A DNA stretch of 11,307 nt. Source: DATDMG01 sp036518955. Its GTDB lineage: Bacteria; Actinomycetota; Actinomycetes; Actinomycetales; Kineosporiaceae. Positions within the stretch are counted from its first letter, which is position 1; every line of letters begins with the position of its first letter. A model generated the notes under the pieces. That model did no database searches. It saw only the letters and a list, made by a program, of their open reading frames with translations, and was not told the DNA's origin. Of the stretch, positions 1 to 6,587 are shown piece after piece. The translations under genes were made by a program, and so were the position numbers. The stretch lies in the NCBI GenBank assembly GCA_036518955.1, contig DATDMG010000560.1, positions 1-11,307 of the forward strand, written 5' to 3'.

Positions 1-1931
1 TGACGTTCTTCAACGGGTCCAGGCTGCGGCACGTGATCCAACCGGGGCGCCGGCTGCTGTTCAGCGGCAAGGTGAGCCTCTACCGGGGCACGCGGCAACT
101 CTCCCACCCGGCCCTGGTGGCCCTCGACGGCGAGAGTGACGTGGAGGCCCTGGCCCAGGTCGACCGGCCGCTGCCGATCTACCGGGCCAACAGCTCGTTG
201 GACACGATGAAGATCCTCAAAGCGGTGCGGACCGTCCTCGACGTCCTCGGGGAGGTGCCCGACCCGCTGCCGGTCGAGGTGCGCTCCCGGCACGGGCTGA
301 TCTCCCTGACCGACGCGCTGTACCAGGTCCATCGCCCGGTGGACGACGACGACTGGCGGCGGGCGCACCGCCGGCTGAAGTTCGAGGAGGCGTTCGTCCT
401 GCAGGTGGCGCTCGCCCGGCGCCGGCTCACCGTGCGCTCGGGCGTCGCGCTGCCGCGGCAGCCCCGGCCGGGCGGCCTGCTCGACGCGTTCGACGAGCGG
501 CTGCCGTTCACGCTGACCCCCGGCCAGCTCATGGTCTCCGAGGAGATCGTCGCCGACCTGGGCCGGCCCCACCCGATGCACCGCCTGCTGCAGGGGGAGG
601 TCGGTTCGGGCAAGACGGTGGTCGCCTTGCGGGCCATGCTCACCGTGGTGGACTCGGGGGGCCAGGCCGCGTTGCTGGCTCCCACCGAGGTGCTGGCGGC
701 CCAGCACCACCGGTCGATCTGCGCTCTGCTCGGGCCACTCGGCCAACGCGGCATGCTCGGCGGCGACGACCGTGGCACGCGGGTCGTGCTGCTGACCGGT
801 TCGGTGACGGCGTCCTCCCGGCGCAAGGTGCTGCTCGACGCGGTCACCGGGGAGGCCGGGATCGTCGTCGGCACGCATGCCCTGCTGCAGCGCACGGTCG
901 AGTTCGGCGACCTCGGGCTGGTCGTCGTCGACGAGCAGCACCGGTTCGGCGTCGAGCAGCGCGACGCCCTGCGCGGCAAGGGGCGCTCCAGCGCGCCGCA
1001 CCTGCTGGTGATGACGGCGACCCCGATCCCGCGCACCGTGGCCATGACCGTCTTCGGCGACCTCGACGTCTCCACCCTGCGCGAGCTGCCCGAGGGGCGG
1101 TCGCCGATCACCACCCATGTCGTGCCCGCGCAGCGCCGGACCTGGTACGACCGCACCTGGGCGAGGGTCGCCGAGGAGGTGGTGGCGGGGCACCAGGCCT
1201 ACGTCGTCTGCCCGCGCATCGGCGGCGACCCGGCCACCGACGAGGGGCCGGACGCAGGCGACGACGGCCCTGGCGACGCCGGCCCCGGCGACGACGGCGG
1301 TTCCCCGGATCGGCCGCCGCTGCGCGCCGTCCTGGACGTCGTCGAGGAGCTGCGCGCCACGCCGGTGCTGGCCGGCCTGCGGATCGAGATCCTGCACGGC
1401 CAGCTGCCGGCGGACGAGCGCGACGCCACGATGCGGGCCTTCGCCGCCGGCGAGATCGACGTCCTGGTCTCCACCACGGTGATCGAGGTCGGCGTCGACG
1501 TGCCGAACGCCACCGTCATGGTCGTGATGGACGCCGACCGGTTCGGCGTGAGCCAGCTCCACCAGCTGCGCGGGCGGGTCGGCCGTGGTGAGCATCCCGG
1601 GCTGTGCCTGCTGATGGCCTGGGAGGGGCCTGGGGCGCCGGGCACCGAGCGGCTGTCGGCCGTCGCCGCCAGCCAGGACGGGTTCGAGCTGGCCCGGATC
1701 GACCTCGAGACCCGCCGCGAGGGCGATGTGCTGGGAGCCGCGCAGTCCGGCAACCGCTCCTCGCTGCGGCTGCTGCGCGTCCTGCACGACGAGAAACTCA
1801 TCGAGGCAGCTCGGCACGAGGCTGCCGCCCTGGCGGCCGCCGACCCCACCCTGGCGGCCCACCCACTCCTGGCGAAGGCCCTGGCGAACCTGCTCGACGA
1901 GCAGCGGGAGGCCTACCTGGAGCGGAGCTGA
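1..1931 (+). CDS. recG: ATP-dependent DNA helicase RecG (5'-truncated)
   Basis: RecG remodels stalled replication forks and branch-migrates Holliday junctions in recombination and repair. The reading frame is already open at base 3 (it begins TFFNGSRLRH), so the gene starts outside the window; judged by usual RecG length, roughly 80-100 N-terminal residues are missing. Visible parts are the end of the OB-fold wedge domain, Walker A GEVGSGKT (594-617), Walker B DEQH (930-941) followed by RFGVEQR, motif III MTATPIPRT (1011-1037), the helicase-C segment STTVIEVGVDVPNA, motif VI QLRGRVGRG (1563-1589) and the RecG-specific C-terminal EGDVLG..QSG element. An Asp/Gly/Pro-rich low-complexity insert of about 33 residues (1221-1319) sits near the start of helicase domain 2, where E. 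coli RecG has a shorter ordinary segment. The next gene is convergent, so the transcript ends near 1932-1983. Confidence 0.97.
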   Translation, partial: TFFNGSRLRHVIQPGRRLLFSGKVSLYRGTRQLSHPALVALDGESDVEALAQVDRPLPIYRANSSLDTMKILKAVRTVLDVLGEVPDPLPVEVRSRHGLISLTDALYQVHRPVDDDDWRRAHRRLKFEEAFVLQVALARRRLTVRSGVALPRQPRPGGLLDAFDERLPFTLTPGQLMVSEEIVADLGRPHPMHRLLQGEVGSGKTVVALRAMLTVVDSGGQAALLAPTEVLAAQHHRSICALLGPLGQRGMLGGDDRGTRVVLLTGSVTASSRRKVLLDAVTGEAGIVVGTHALLQRTVEFGDLGLVVVDEQHRFGVEQRDALRGKGRSSAPHLLVMTATPIPRTVAMTVFGDLDVSTLRELPEGRSPITTHVVPAQRRTWYDRTWARVAEEVVAGHQAYVVCPRIGGDPATDEGPDAGDDGPGDAGPGDDGGSPDRPPLRAVLDVVEELRATPVLAGLRIEILHGQLPADERDATMRAFAAGEIDVLVSTTVIEVGVDVPNATVMVVMDADRFGVSQLHQLRGRVGRGEHPGLCLLMAWEGPGAPGTERLSAVAASQDGFELARIDLETRREGDVLGAAQSGNRSSLRLLRVLHDEKLIEAARHEAAALAAADPTLAAHPLLAKALANLLDEQREAYLERS

Positions 1932-1957
1932 TCGCGCGGGCCCCCGGGCCGGTGCTG

Positions 1958-1996
1958 CTGCCAGCCGTGGCGGGGACGGGCCGTCACAGCTGGCAG
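1958..1996. terminator. Inverted repeat between convergent recG and lipoprotein genes
   Basis: Perfect 8-bp arms CTGCCAGC (1958-1965) and GCTGGCAG (1989-1996) are separated by 23 nt. They lie in the 52-bp gap between the convergent recG and lipoprotein genes, and the right arm covers the last lipoprotein codons. There is no T tract and the loop is long, so a terminator role is only suggested by position. Confidence 0.3.
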
Positions 1997-2367
1997 GCCC
2001 GCACCAGGGTGGCCGTCGCCGTCGTCACGGCCCGCCGGTCGCCGGCGCGGTACCCGTCGACGAGGGCCGTCGCCGCCTGCCGGATCTCCGGGTGGCTGGC
2101 CTTGGCGGCGTCCGCGGTGAGAGCGGCGACCCGATCCGCCGCGCTGCGGGGGAAGACCGTGCGGTAGAGGATGTCCAGCGCCAGCGCCTTGGCCTGCTCA
2201 CAGGTGTCGCTGTCGTACCCGTTGTGCCCCTCGGCGTCGATGTCCCCGGTCGGGTCGGCGCAGCCGGCCAACCCGCCGGCGGCAAGGACGGCGCAGGCCA
2301 GGGCCGCTCCGCCCGCTCGCCCGGCGGCACCCAGGACGCGCTCGCGCACGGGAGTCCGGCCTGCCAT
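1984..2367 (-). CDS. Small putative lipoprotein of unknown function
   Basis: A 127-residue protein with an Arg-containing N-terminus, a hydrophobic stretch (about residues 17-32) and a lipobox LAGC ending at Cys36. It should be processed by signal peptidase II and anchored on the outer face of the membrane. The mature part, about 92 residues, is mostly predicted helix and contains two further cysteines (C56, C125) that could form a disulfide. No known domain was recognised. The ATG start is supported by the Shine-Dalgarno TGGAGGA (2377-2383 on this strand) 9 nt upstream. The gene is convergent with recG and divergent from the flavocytochrome gene. A 28-bp near-palindrome lies 40 bp upstream of the start. 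The lipoprotein call is firm from the motif; the function is unknown. Confidence 0.8.
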   Translation of the reverse strand: MAGRTPVRERVLGAAGRAGGAALACAVLAAGGLAGCADPTGDIDAEGHNGYDSDTCEQAKALALDILYRTVFPRSAADRVAALTADAAKASHPEIRQAATALVDGYRAGDRRAVTTATATLVRACQL

Positions 2368-2406
2368 CGGGTGGGTTCCTCCAGGGATCGCGGTCGTGCG
2401 GGAGGC

Positions 2407-2434
2407 GAGCGTCCCGGGTCGACCGGGGACGCTC
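2407..2434. promoter_or_regulatory. 28-bp near-perfect palindrome upstream of the lipoprotein gene
   Basis: Arms GAGCGTCCC (2407-2415) and GGGACGCTC (2426-2434) are exact complements, and the centre is the palindrome GGTCGACC (2417-2424). Only the pair 2416/2425 (G/G) breaks symmetry, so 26 of 28 positions are symmetric. It lies between divergent genes, 40 bp before the lipoprotein start. In DNA it could be a dimeric operator; in RNA it would fold into a very stable hairpin with a TCGA loop. I recognise no named regulator site. Confidence 0.6.
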
Positions 2435-2488
2435 GGGGCCTGCCAGCCAGTACGACCTGCGGTCGCCCCCGGTTACGTTCCGCCGGGT

Positions 2489-2520
2489 TTGACTCAGGGT
2501 ATTTCGCGAAAAATACCTGA
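2489..2520 (+). promoter_or_regulatory. Candidate promoter with AT-rich operator for the flavocytochrome gene
   Basis: Inverted repeat TCAGGGTATTT (2494-2504) / AAATACCTGA (2511-2520) around CGCGAA; the arms are complementary except for one extra G on the left. The tract is conspicuously AT-rich for this genome. TTGACT (2489-2494) could be a -35 box, with a weak -10-like AATACC (2512-2517) 17 nt later, which would place the repeat across the spacer as a repressor operator does. This would leave a leader of about 100 nt before the flavocytochrome start, containing a minor GGATTC/GAATCC inverted repeat (2586-2606). The repeat is seen directly; the promoter boxes and operator role are inferred. 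Confidence 0.5.
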
Positions 2521-2625
2521 CTGCTCCCCGATGTGTAACTCCAGGCTCGGGAGCTCGTTTGTGTCGATGGGTCGTGGCCTTCGCCGGATTCCCGCGGAAC
2601 GAATCCCCACCGATCTCGAGGAGCA

Positions 2626-4113
2626 TTGTTGTCGACGACGAGCAATTCCCTGGCGTCCGCACTCCCCTATCAGTCGAGGTCGCCGATGGCGACACCCACC
2701 GGTGGCCTGAGTCGCCGGGACCTGAGCGGCCCGGCCCGGCCCGTGCGGGCCGCCCGGACCGGTGCCTACCGGGCCCGGGTCCAGCTCTCCCGGGCGCTGT
2801 GGACGGCCGTCTTCCTGGCCCTCGTCTTCGTCCCGCTGGCTCTGGCGCCGATGGCCGGCGGCGAGCGCCGCCCCTGGAGCAAGGGTGGGATCTGGGTCGA
2901 GCTCTGTCTGACGTCGGGTCTGCTGGGACTTTCTACCCTTGCGGCGACGCTGGTTCTGCCGTCCCGGGTGAAATCCTTGACGAAGGCTTTCGGAATCGAA
3001 GAGGTACTCAATTCGCATCGATGGCTCGGCGTCGTGACGACGGTCGTCGTGGTGGCGCACGTGCTCTTCATCGTGATCGACCGCCCGCTGAACGTTCTGC
3101 TGCTGTCGCCGATGTCGACCGGGGCGAACCGCGCCCGGGCGGGGCTCATCGCCACCGTCGCGATGGTGCTGCTGTGCGTGCTGTCGTTCCGCCGGCGTCG
3201 GATGCACACCCGGTACGCGGTCTGGCGCTGGGCCCACACCATCCTCGCGGTGGCCGCGCTCGTGGGCACCTACCTGCACATCTTCTGGCTCAACCACCTG
3301 ATGCAGAACGCCGCCGAGCGGACCGTGATGTGGACGATCCTCGTCGCGGTGAGCGCCGTGATGATCAACCGGTGGATCCTCCGGCCGTTCGCGTCCCTGA
3401 GGCAGGCCTACGTGATCAAGGAGGTGCGGTCGGAGTCACCGACGGTCAACACCCTCGTCCTGACGCCCGCCCGGCGCCGGCAGCGCCCGATGGCCTACCG
3501 GCCCGGCCAGTTCGCCTGGATCCGCCTGGACAGCCCCTTCGGGCCGTTGCAGGGCAATCCGTTCAGCATCGCGTCCGGCGAGGACAGCCCGCGGGCCCTG
3601 GAATTCACGATCCGCAACGCCGGCGACTTCACCGCGACGATCGACAGCCTCACGCCGGGGCGGAGGGTGTACGTCGACGGTCCGTACGGGTCGTTCAACG
3701 TCGACACCAGTTCGCGTGGCGCGCTCCTGCTGATCGCCGGTGGAGTGGGCATGGCGCCGATGATCAGCATTCTGCGCTCGCACGCCGCTCGGGGTGACCG
3801 GCGGCAGCACTGCCTGCTGATGGCGGCCCGGACGCCGGGAGAGCTGCTCTTCCGCTCCGAGCTGCGGGAGCTGGCCGGCTGCCTCGACCTGACCGTCGTC
3901 GAGGTCGTCTCGGCGCCGCCCCCCGGGTGGCAGGGGGTGAGCGGACGGATCGACGAGGACCTGCTGAGCGACGTCCTGCGCGGGGAGGACCTCGACGACC
4001 CGGAGGTGCTGATCTGCGCCTCCGGACCGATGATGCGCGACCTGAAGCGGATTCTCCAGGACCTCGGCGTCCCGGGGCGCCGGATCCAGACCGAGGAGTT
4101 CGACCTGGTGTGA
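2626..4113 (+). CDS. Di-heme flavocytochrome oxidoreductase, ferric reductase/NOX-like
   Basis: A 495-residue membrane protein joining a ferric-reductase-like heme domain to an FAD/NAD(P)H reductase domain. It should carry electrons from cytoplasmic NAD(P)H through FAD and two hemes to an acceptor across the membrane, such as ferric iron, oxygen or a quinone. About six helices lie between residues 55 and 255. Two H-X13-H pairs (H131/H145 and H204/H218) are the expected heme ligands. The flavin domain shows YRPGQF (291-296) and NPFSIAS (311-317), the nucleotide domain AGGVGMAP (371-378), and the C-terminus CASGPMM (464-470) and EEFDLV. The start is uncertain. GAGGAG (2618-2623) serves TTG 2626 or, at better spacing, TTG 2629; ATG 2686 has GAGG 6 nt upstream. 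Coding-like third positions between 2626 and 2686 favour the longer form. Family is sure; the acceptor is not. Confidence 0.9.
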   Translation: MLSTTSNSLASALPYQSRSPMATPTGGLSRRDLSGPARPVRAARTGAYRARVQLSRALWTAVFLALVFVPLALAPMAGGERRPWSKGGIWVELCLTSGLLGLSTLAATLVLPSRVKSLTKAFGIEEVLNSHRWLGVVTTVVVVAHVLFIVIDRPLNVLLLSPMSTGANRARAGLIATVAMVLLCVLSFRRRRMHTRYAVWRWAHTILAVAALVGTYLHIFWLNHLMQNAAERTVMWTILVAVSAVMINRWILRPFASLRQAYVIKEVRSESPTVNTLVLTPARRRQRPMAYRPGQFAWIRLDSPFGPLQGNPFSIASGEDSPRALEFTIRNAGDFTATIDSLTPGRRVYVDGPYGSFNVDTSSRGALLLIAGGVGMAPMISILRSHAARGDRRQHCLLMAARTPGELLFRSELRELAGCLDLTVVEVVSAPPPGWQGVSGRIDEDLLSDVLRGEDLDDPEVLICASGPMMRDLKRILQDLGVPGRRIQTEEFDLV

Positions 4114-4138
4114 GCTGGCCGCCGCGGTGGCCGGCAGC
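4114..4138. terminator. Hairpin between convergent flavocytochrome and SHOCT genes
   Basis: The 24-bp gap between the two convergent stop codons is almost filled by a GC hairpin. GGCC (4117-4120) pairs with GGCC (4129-4132), continuing inward with one G.U pair to a CGCG loop, and outer GCTG/CAGC arms pair across a bulge. It could serve as a bidirectional terminator, although there is no T tract. Confidence 0.45.
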
Positions 4139-4968
4139 TATTCGGCGAGCAGCCGGGACTTCAGCCGGGCGAACTCGTCGTCCGTCAAGGCTTTCGCGGC
4201 GCGCAGGCTCTCCAGCCGTTCCAGTTCCGACAGCACGCCCAGCGCCGGGCCCGCGGGCGCCGGCGCGGACGGTGTCCCGAACGCCGGCGCGGTCGGCGCC
4301 GTCGAGACGCCCCCCGGCGGCGGCAGGACGGCCGCGATCGGCGGCACCCCGTTCGGGTCCCACTCGACGGTCGAGCGGTCCGCCGGGTCGAAGACCACCC
4401 CTGCCTGGTCACCCCGCCGCGGGACGTCGACGCGGGACACCGTGCGTGCGATCGTCACCTCGAACGGCGGCGTCCCGTCGGCCGGCTGGACGAGCAGCCG
4501 GAGCCGGACCCGCGGGTTGTCGTTGATCGTCACCCCGGTGTCCTGGAGATCGAGGACGGTCGCGATCCCCCGGCTCCCGGTCGCCAGCAGCTGCCGGGTG
4601 CGCCGGCCCCCGATCCGGGCCAGGGCCACCAGCGTCGTCGGGATCAGCGCGGCCACCAGGAAGATTCCCCCGAAGAGCAGCCCGAAGCCGTGCCCGAAAC
4701 CGGTCGAGGCCAGGCCCGCCGTCACGCCGCCGACGCCGACCCCTGCGAACAGGGCGGCGAAGACGATGAGGCCGCCGCCGCCGATCATGCCTGCGACGCC
4801 GGTGACGAACCCTCCGGCGAGCAGCCCGATCGTCTGCCCGGCGCCGGGCGTGCAGGTGGTGATCTCGGCGGTGCAGTCGGCGGCGCGGATGATGCCGTGA
4901 ATCCCGGCGGCGACGGCCACCGCCCCTGCACACCCGATCATCCTGAACACGACGGACCGTGTGGACAT
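4138..4968 (-). CDS. Four-helix membrane protein with C-terminal SHOCT domain
   Basis: A 276-residue protein with Gly/Ala-rich hydrophobic segments at about residues 10-28, 45-62, 63-85 and 95-117. These are followed by a soluble beta-rich region (about 132-205; GIATVLDLQDTGVTIND ... VVFDPADRSTVEWD). Next comes a Pro/Ala-rich linker and a C-terminal SHOCT motif (about 245-274: LSELERLESLRAAKALTDDEF), a short helical module found at the ends of many actinobacterial membrane proteins and thought to mediate oligomerisation. Function is unknown; the beta region resembles a domain seen beside SHOCT in other actinomycete proteins. The ATG has no clear Shine-Dalgarno. Instead TATCAT lies 7 nt upstream (4976-4981 on this strand), suggesting leaderless expression. 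An in-frame ATG at codon 10 is an alternative start. Confidence 0.85.
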   Translation of the reverse strand: MSTRSVVFRMIGCAGAVAVAAGIHGIIRAADCTAEITTCTPGAGQTIGLLAGGFVTGVAGMIGGGGLIVFAALFAGVGVGGVTAGLASTGFGHGFGLLFGGIFLVAALIPTTLVALARIGGRRTRQLLATGSRGIATVLDLQDTGVTINDNPRVRLRLLVQPADGTPPFEVTIARTVSRVDVPRRGDQAGVVFDPADRSTVEWDPNGVPPIAAVLPPPGGVSTAPTAPAFGTPSAPAPAGPALGVLSELERLESLRAAKALTDDEFARLKSRLLAE

Positions 4969-4975
4969 CTGCCGG

Positions 4976-4981
4976 ATGATA
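4976..4981 (-). promoter_or_regulatory. Candidate leaderless -10 box for the SHOCT gene
   Basis: On the minus strand TATCAT fits the actinobacterial TANNNT -10 box and ends 7 nt before the ATG, the spacing expected when the transcript begins at the start codon. No good -35 hexamer is seen; that region is instead covered by the inverted repeat 4990-5021. Confidence 0.45.
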
Positions 4982-4989
4982 GTGACGCC

Positions 4990-5021
4990 GCCCCCACGGC
5001 TGAGGGACGTTCCGTGGGGGC
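4990..5021. promoter_or_regulatory. 10-bp perfect inverted repeat in the SHOCT/PRC divergent region
   Basis: GCCCCCACGG (4990-4999) and CCGTGGGGGC (5012-5021) are exact complements around a 12-nt loop. The repeat covers the -35 area of the proposed SHOCT promoter and lies between two divergent genes. An operator is the simplest reading; an RNA hairpin is possible if transcription crosses it. Confidence 0.5.
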
Positions 5022-5150
5022 AGGTCCTCCTGGCGGGCGGACAGCACCCAGCGCAAGATCGAGGGCGCGTACGGTTGCGGGCTACCTGTCGGGGTGCGAC
5101 GTTCGGCCGAGCGGCCGCTGAAGCGGTCGCCAGCGGGTAGAGGCCTGCTG

Positions 5151-5194
5151 GAGCCGGGAATACCGGAACCGGTGGAACCGGGGACTACCGGCTC
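5151..5194. repeat. Nested repeats upstream of the PRC-barrel gene
   Basis: GAGCCGG (5151-5157) and CCGGCTC (5188-5194) form 7-bp inverted arms. They enclose two direct copies of GGAACCGG (5165-5172 and 5174-5181), 9 nt apart. They lie 30-73 bp before the PRC start. GGAAC is also the core of many ECF sigma -35 boxes, but I could not place a matching -10, so no promoter is called. The rest of the 4969-5223 gap shows nothing else convincing. Confidence 0.35.
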
Positions 5195-5223
5195 TGCCGA
5201 GGTGGGGACCGCGGGGAGGTGCG

Positions 5224-5925
5224 ATGGCGCTGCCGGATCGGCAGACCGTACGCGGCTGGGCCGGGCGCATGATCGTCGACCGGGCCGGTGCGGCGATCGG
5301 GACCTGTATCCAGGTGTACACGGACGACGCGAGCGGTCTCCCCGAGTGGGCGGCCGCACGGATCGGGGAGACCCGGGTGCTGCTCCCGCTCCTGGACGCG
5401 GTGGAGGACGGGGACCGGGTGCGTGTGGCGGTCAGCCGGGACGACGCTCTGCTGGCCCCCCGCCCCGCCGCGGGCGGACACGTCTCGCCGGCGGAGGAGG
5501 AGCACCTGTACCGCCACTACGGCATCCCCTTCTCCGGGGACGCCTCGCCCACCGTGCTGCCGTCACGGCAGGGGCAGAACCCGGACGACGGCTCGCCGGC
5601 CCGGGACGCCGCCACCCCGTCGCCCGAGGTCCAGCACCCGTCGGGTGCCGGCGAGCGGGCCGCGGCGCGAGCGGCCCCGGCTCGGTGGGGCAGGTCGCGG
5701 CTGGCGGCGGGGCTGGCGTCGGCCCGGCAGAGCCGAGGGTGGACACCGGCCACGGTCGGGCTGGTGCTGGCCGGGTTGGTCGCAGCGGCCGGACTGGCGG
5801 TCGCCCGGGTGTCCCGCCGGGCGCGCTCGCACCGTCGAGGAGCCGGTGCGAGCGCGCATCGCCGCGGTGCCGCCGGTCGGCGTCGTCCGCTCAAGCGGGT
5901 CGGGCTCCATGCCGACTCACGCTGA
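5224..5925 (+). CDS. PRC-barrel domain protein with C-terminal membrane anchor
   Basis: A 233-residue protein whose first 80 residues form a PRC-barrel-type beta domain (RMIVDRAGAAIGTCIQVYTDD..GLPEWAAAR). It is followed by the tail SPAEEEHLYRHYGIPF (88-103) often seen in actinobacterial PRC proteins. Then come a low-complexity linker, one transmembrane helix (about 177-196) and an Arg-rich end. PRC barrels are small scaffolding or sensing modules; no specific role is evident here. The ATG has a strong GGGGAGG (5213-5219) 4 nt upstream. The last 35 residues are doubtful as conserved protein: third-position GC falls, a 14-bp perfect stem (5821-5857) lies inside them, and the stop codon falls within a tandem duplication. 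The tail may be read-through sequence after a lost stop. Confidence 0.85.
   Translation: MALPDRQTVRGWAGRMIVDRAGAAIGTCIQVYTDDASGLPEWAAARIGETRVLLPLLDAVEDGDRVRVAVSRDDALLAPRPAAGGHVSPAEEEHLYRHYGIPFSGDASPTVLPSRQGQNPDDGSPARDAATPSPEVQHPSGAGERAAARAAPARWGRSRLAAGLASARQSRGWTPATVGLVLAGLVAAAGLAVARVSRRARSHRRGAGASAHRRGAAGRRRPLKRVGLHADSR
5821..5857 (+). terminator. 14-bp perfect stem-loop inside the PRC ORF tail
   Basis: GCGCGCTCGCACCG (5821-5834) pairs exactly with CGGTGCGAGCGCGC (5844-5857) around a 9-nt loop. This is the longest perfect hairpin I found in the window. It lies just after the transmembrane codons of the PRC gene and before its present stop. It looks like an intrinsic-terminator stem, but without a T tract. 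Confidence 0.55.
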
Positions 5926-5945
5926 GCGTGCCGACTCACGCTGAG
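5910..5945. repeat. Tandem duplication, 17-bp unit at 19-bp period
   Basis: TGCCGACTCACGCTGAG occurs at 5910-5926 and again at 5929-5945, separated by CG. The stop codon of the PRC ORF (5923-5925) is in the first copy. Confidence 0.85.
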
Positions 5946-5956
5946 GAGTCCCCAGG

Positions 5957-5982
5957 CTGGACACGAGAACTGGACACGAGAC
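5957..5982. repeat. Tandem duplication, 13-bp unit
   Basis: CTGGACACGAGAA (5957-5969) is followed directly by CTGGACACGAGAC (5970-5982), differing at one base. It lies 12 bp after the preceding duplication and upstream of the unrecognised 127-residue gene. Confidence 0.85.
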
Positions 5983-6107
5983 GAGGGGGTCGCACCCCGA
6001 TGGATCGCGGCGCCGCCCGGCGCAGCGTTCCCGTATCCGATCGGGCACCAGACGCGCGGTTCGCCGTCCGGCGTCGCCCGGCAGACCGGACCCGGATGGA
6101 GCACCCG

Positions 6108-6491
6108 ATGACCGCCATCACGACTGCCATGACCCTGGCCCAGCCCGAGGCCGACCTCCGCCGCCGCCTCCGCCCCTCCCGCGAGCAGTTGCGGATCGCG
6201 GCCGCGATGTTCCGGGCCGCCACCGAGGACATCACCTCCGTCGTCGTCCCGGTGGCCGCCGCCTGCGCGGACGGCCCGGTGGACCGCGGCCCGGTCACCT
6301 GGCTGGAGTACCCCGGCGGCTACTGGCTGGCCGACCGGGGCAGCCGGCACGGCGCGTACAGCTTTCCGATCGCGTGCCGGGCCGCCGAAGCCGCCGCTCT
6401 CGCGCACCTGTGCAGCCGCGGTGAGCGCGGGGTGCCGGGCTGGGTCACGATCCGGCCGGACGGAACCTGGACGGTCCTGGACGGCGCCTGA
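6108..6491 (+). CDS. Hypothetical protein, 127 residues
   Basis: I do not recognise this family. The protein has a charged Arg-rich helix (about residues 15-35), an alanine-rich region, and a compact C-terminal half with many aromatics (WLEYPGGYWLADRGSRHGAY ... GWVTIRPDGTWTVLDGA). This half reads like a small soluble alpha/beta fold; there is no signal peptide or membrane helix. ATG 6108 is preferred because third-position GC is nearly saturated from there on and clearly lower upstream; TGGAG (6097-6101) is 6 nt before it. In-frame ATGs at 6096 and 6000 (the latter after GAGGGGG at 5983-5989) are alternatives. Strong codon bias supports a real gene. It ends 96 bp before rsmD. Confidence 0.7.
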   Translation: MTAITTAMTLAQPEADLRRRLRPSREQLRIAAAMFRAATEDITSVVVPVAAACADGPVDRGPVTWLEYPGGYWLADRGSRHGAYSFPIACRAAEAAALAHLCSRGERGVPGWVTIRPDGTWTVLDGA

Positions 6492-6587
6492 TCGCCCGCC
6501 GCGCCAGCCCGCCGCGGCCCCCGATGCACGCCCCGCCGTCGCCGCTCCGATCGCGACGCCGGCCCGGAGCCGGGGGAGAATGGCGCG

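Noticed and set aside
2925..2938. DosR-box-like GGGACTTTCTACCC
   Set aside because: It matches only about 11 of 14 core bases, lies inside flavocytochrome codons and is far from any start.
5094..6491. Long open frame on the + strand spanning the PRC gene and the 127-residue gene
   Set aside because: Its first part is the out-of-frame shadow of the PRC gene; natural codon bias in this frame begins only near 6108, so only that end is kept as a gene.
6494..6516. GCCCGCCGCG repeated at a 13-bp period before rsmD
   Set aside because: Made only of G and C in a GC-rich gap; such repeats are expected by chance.
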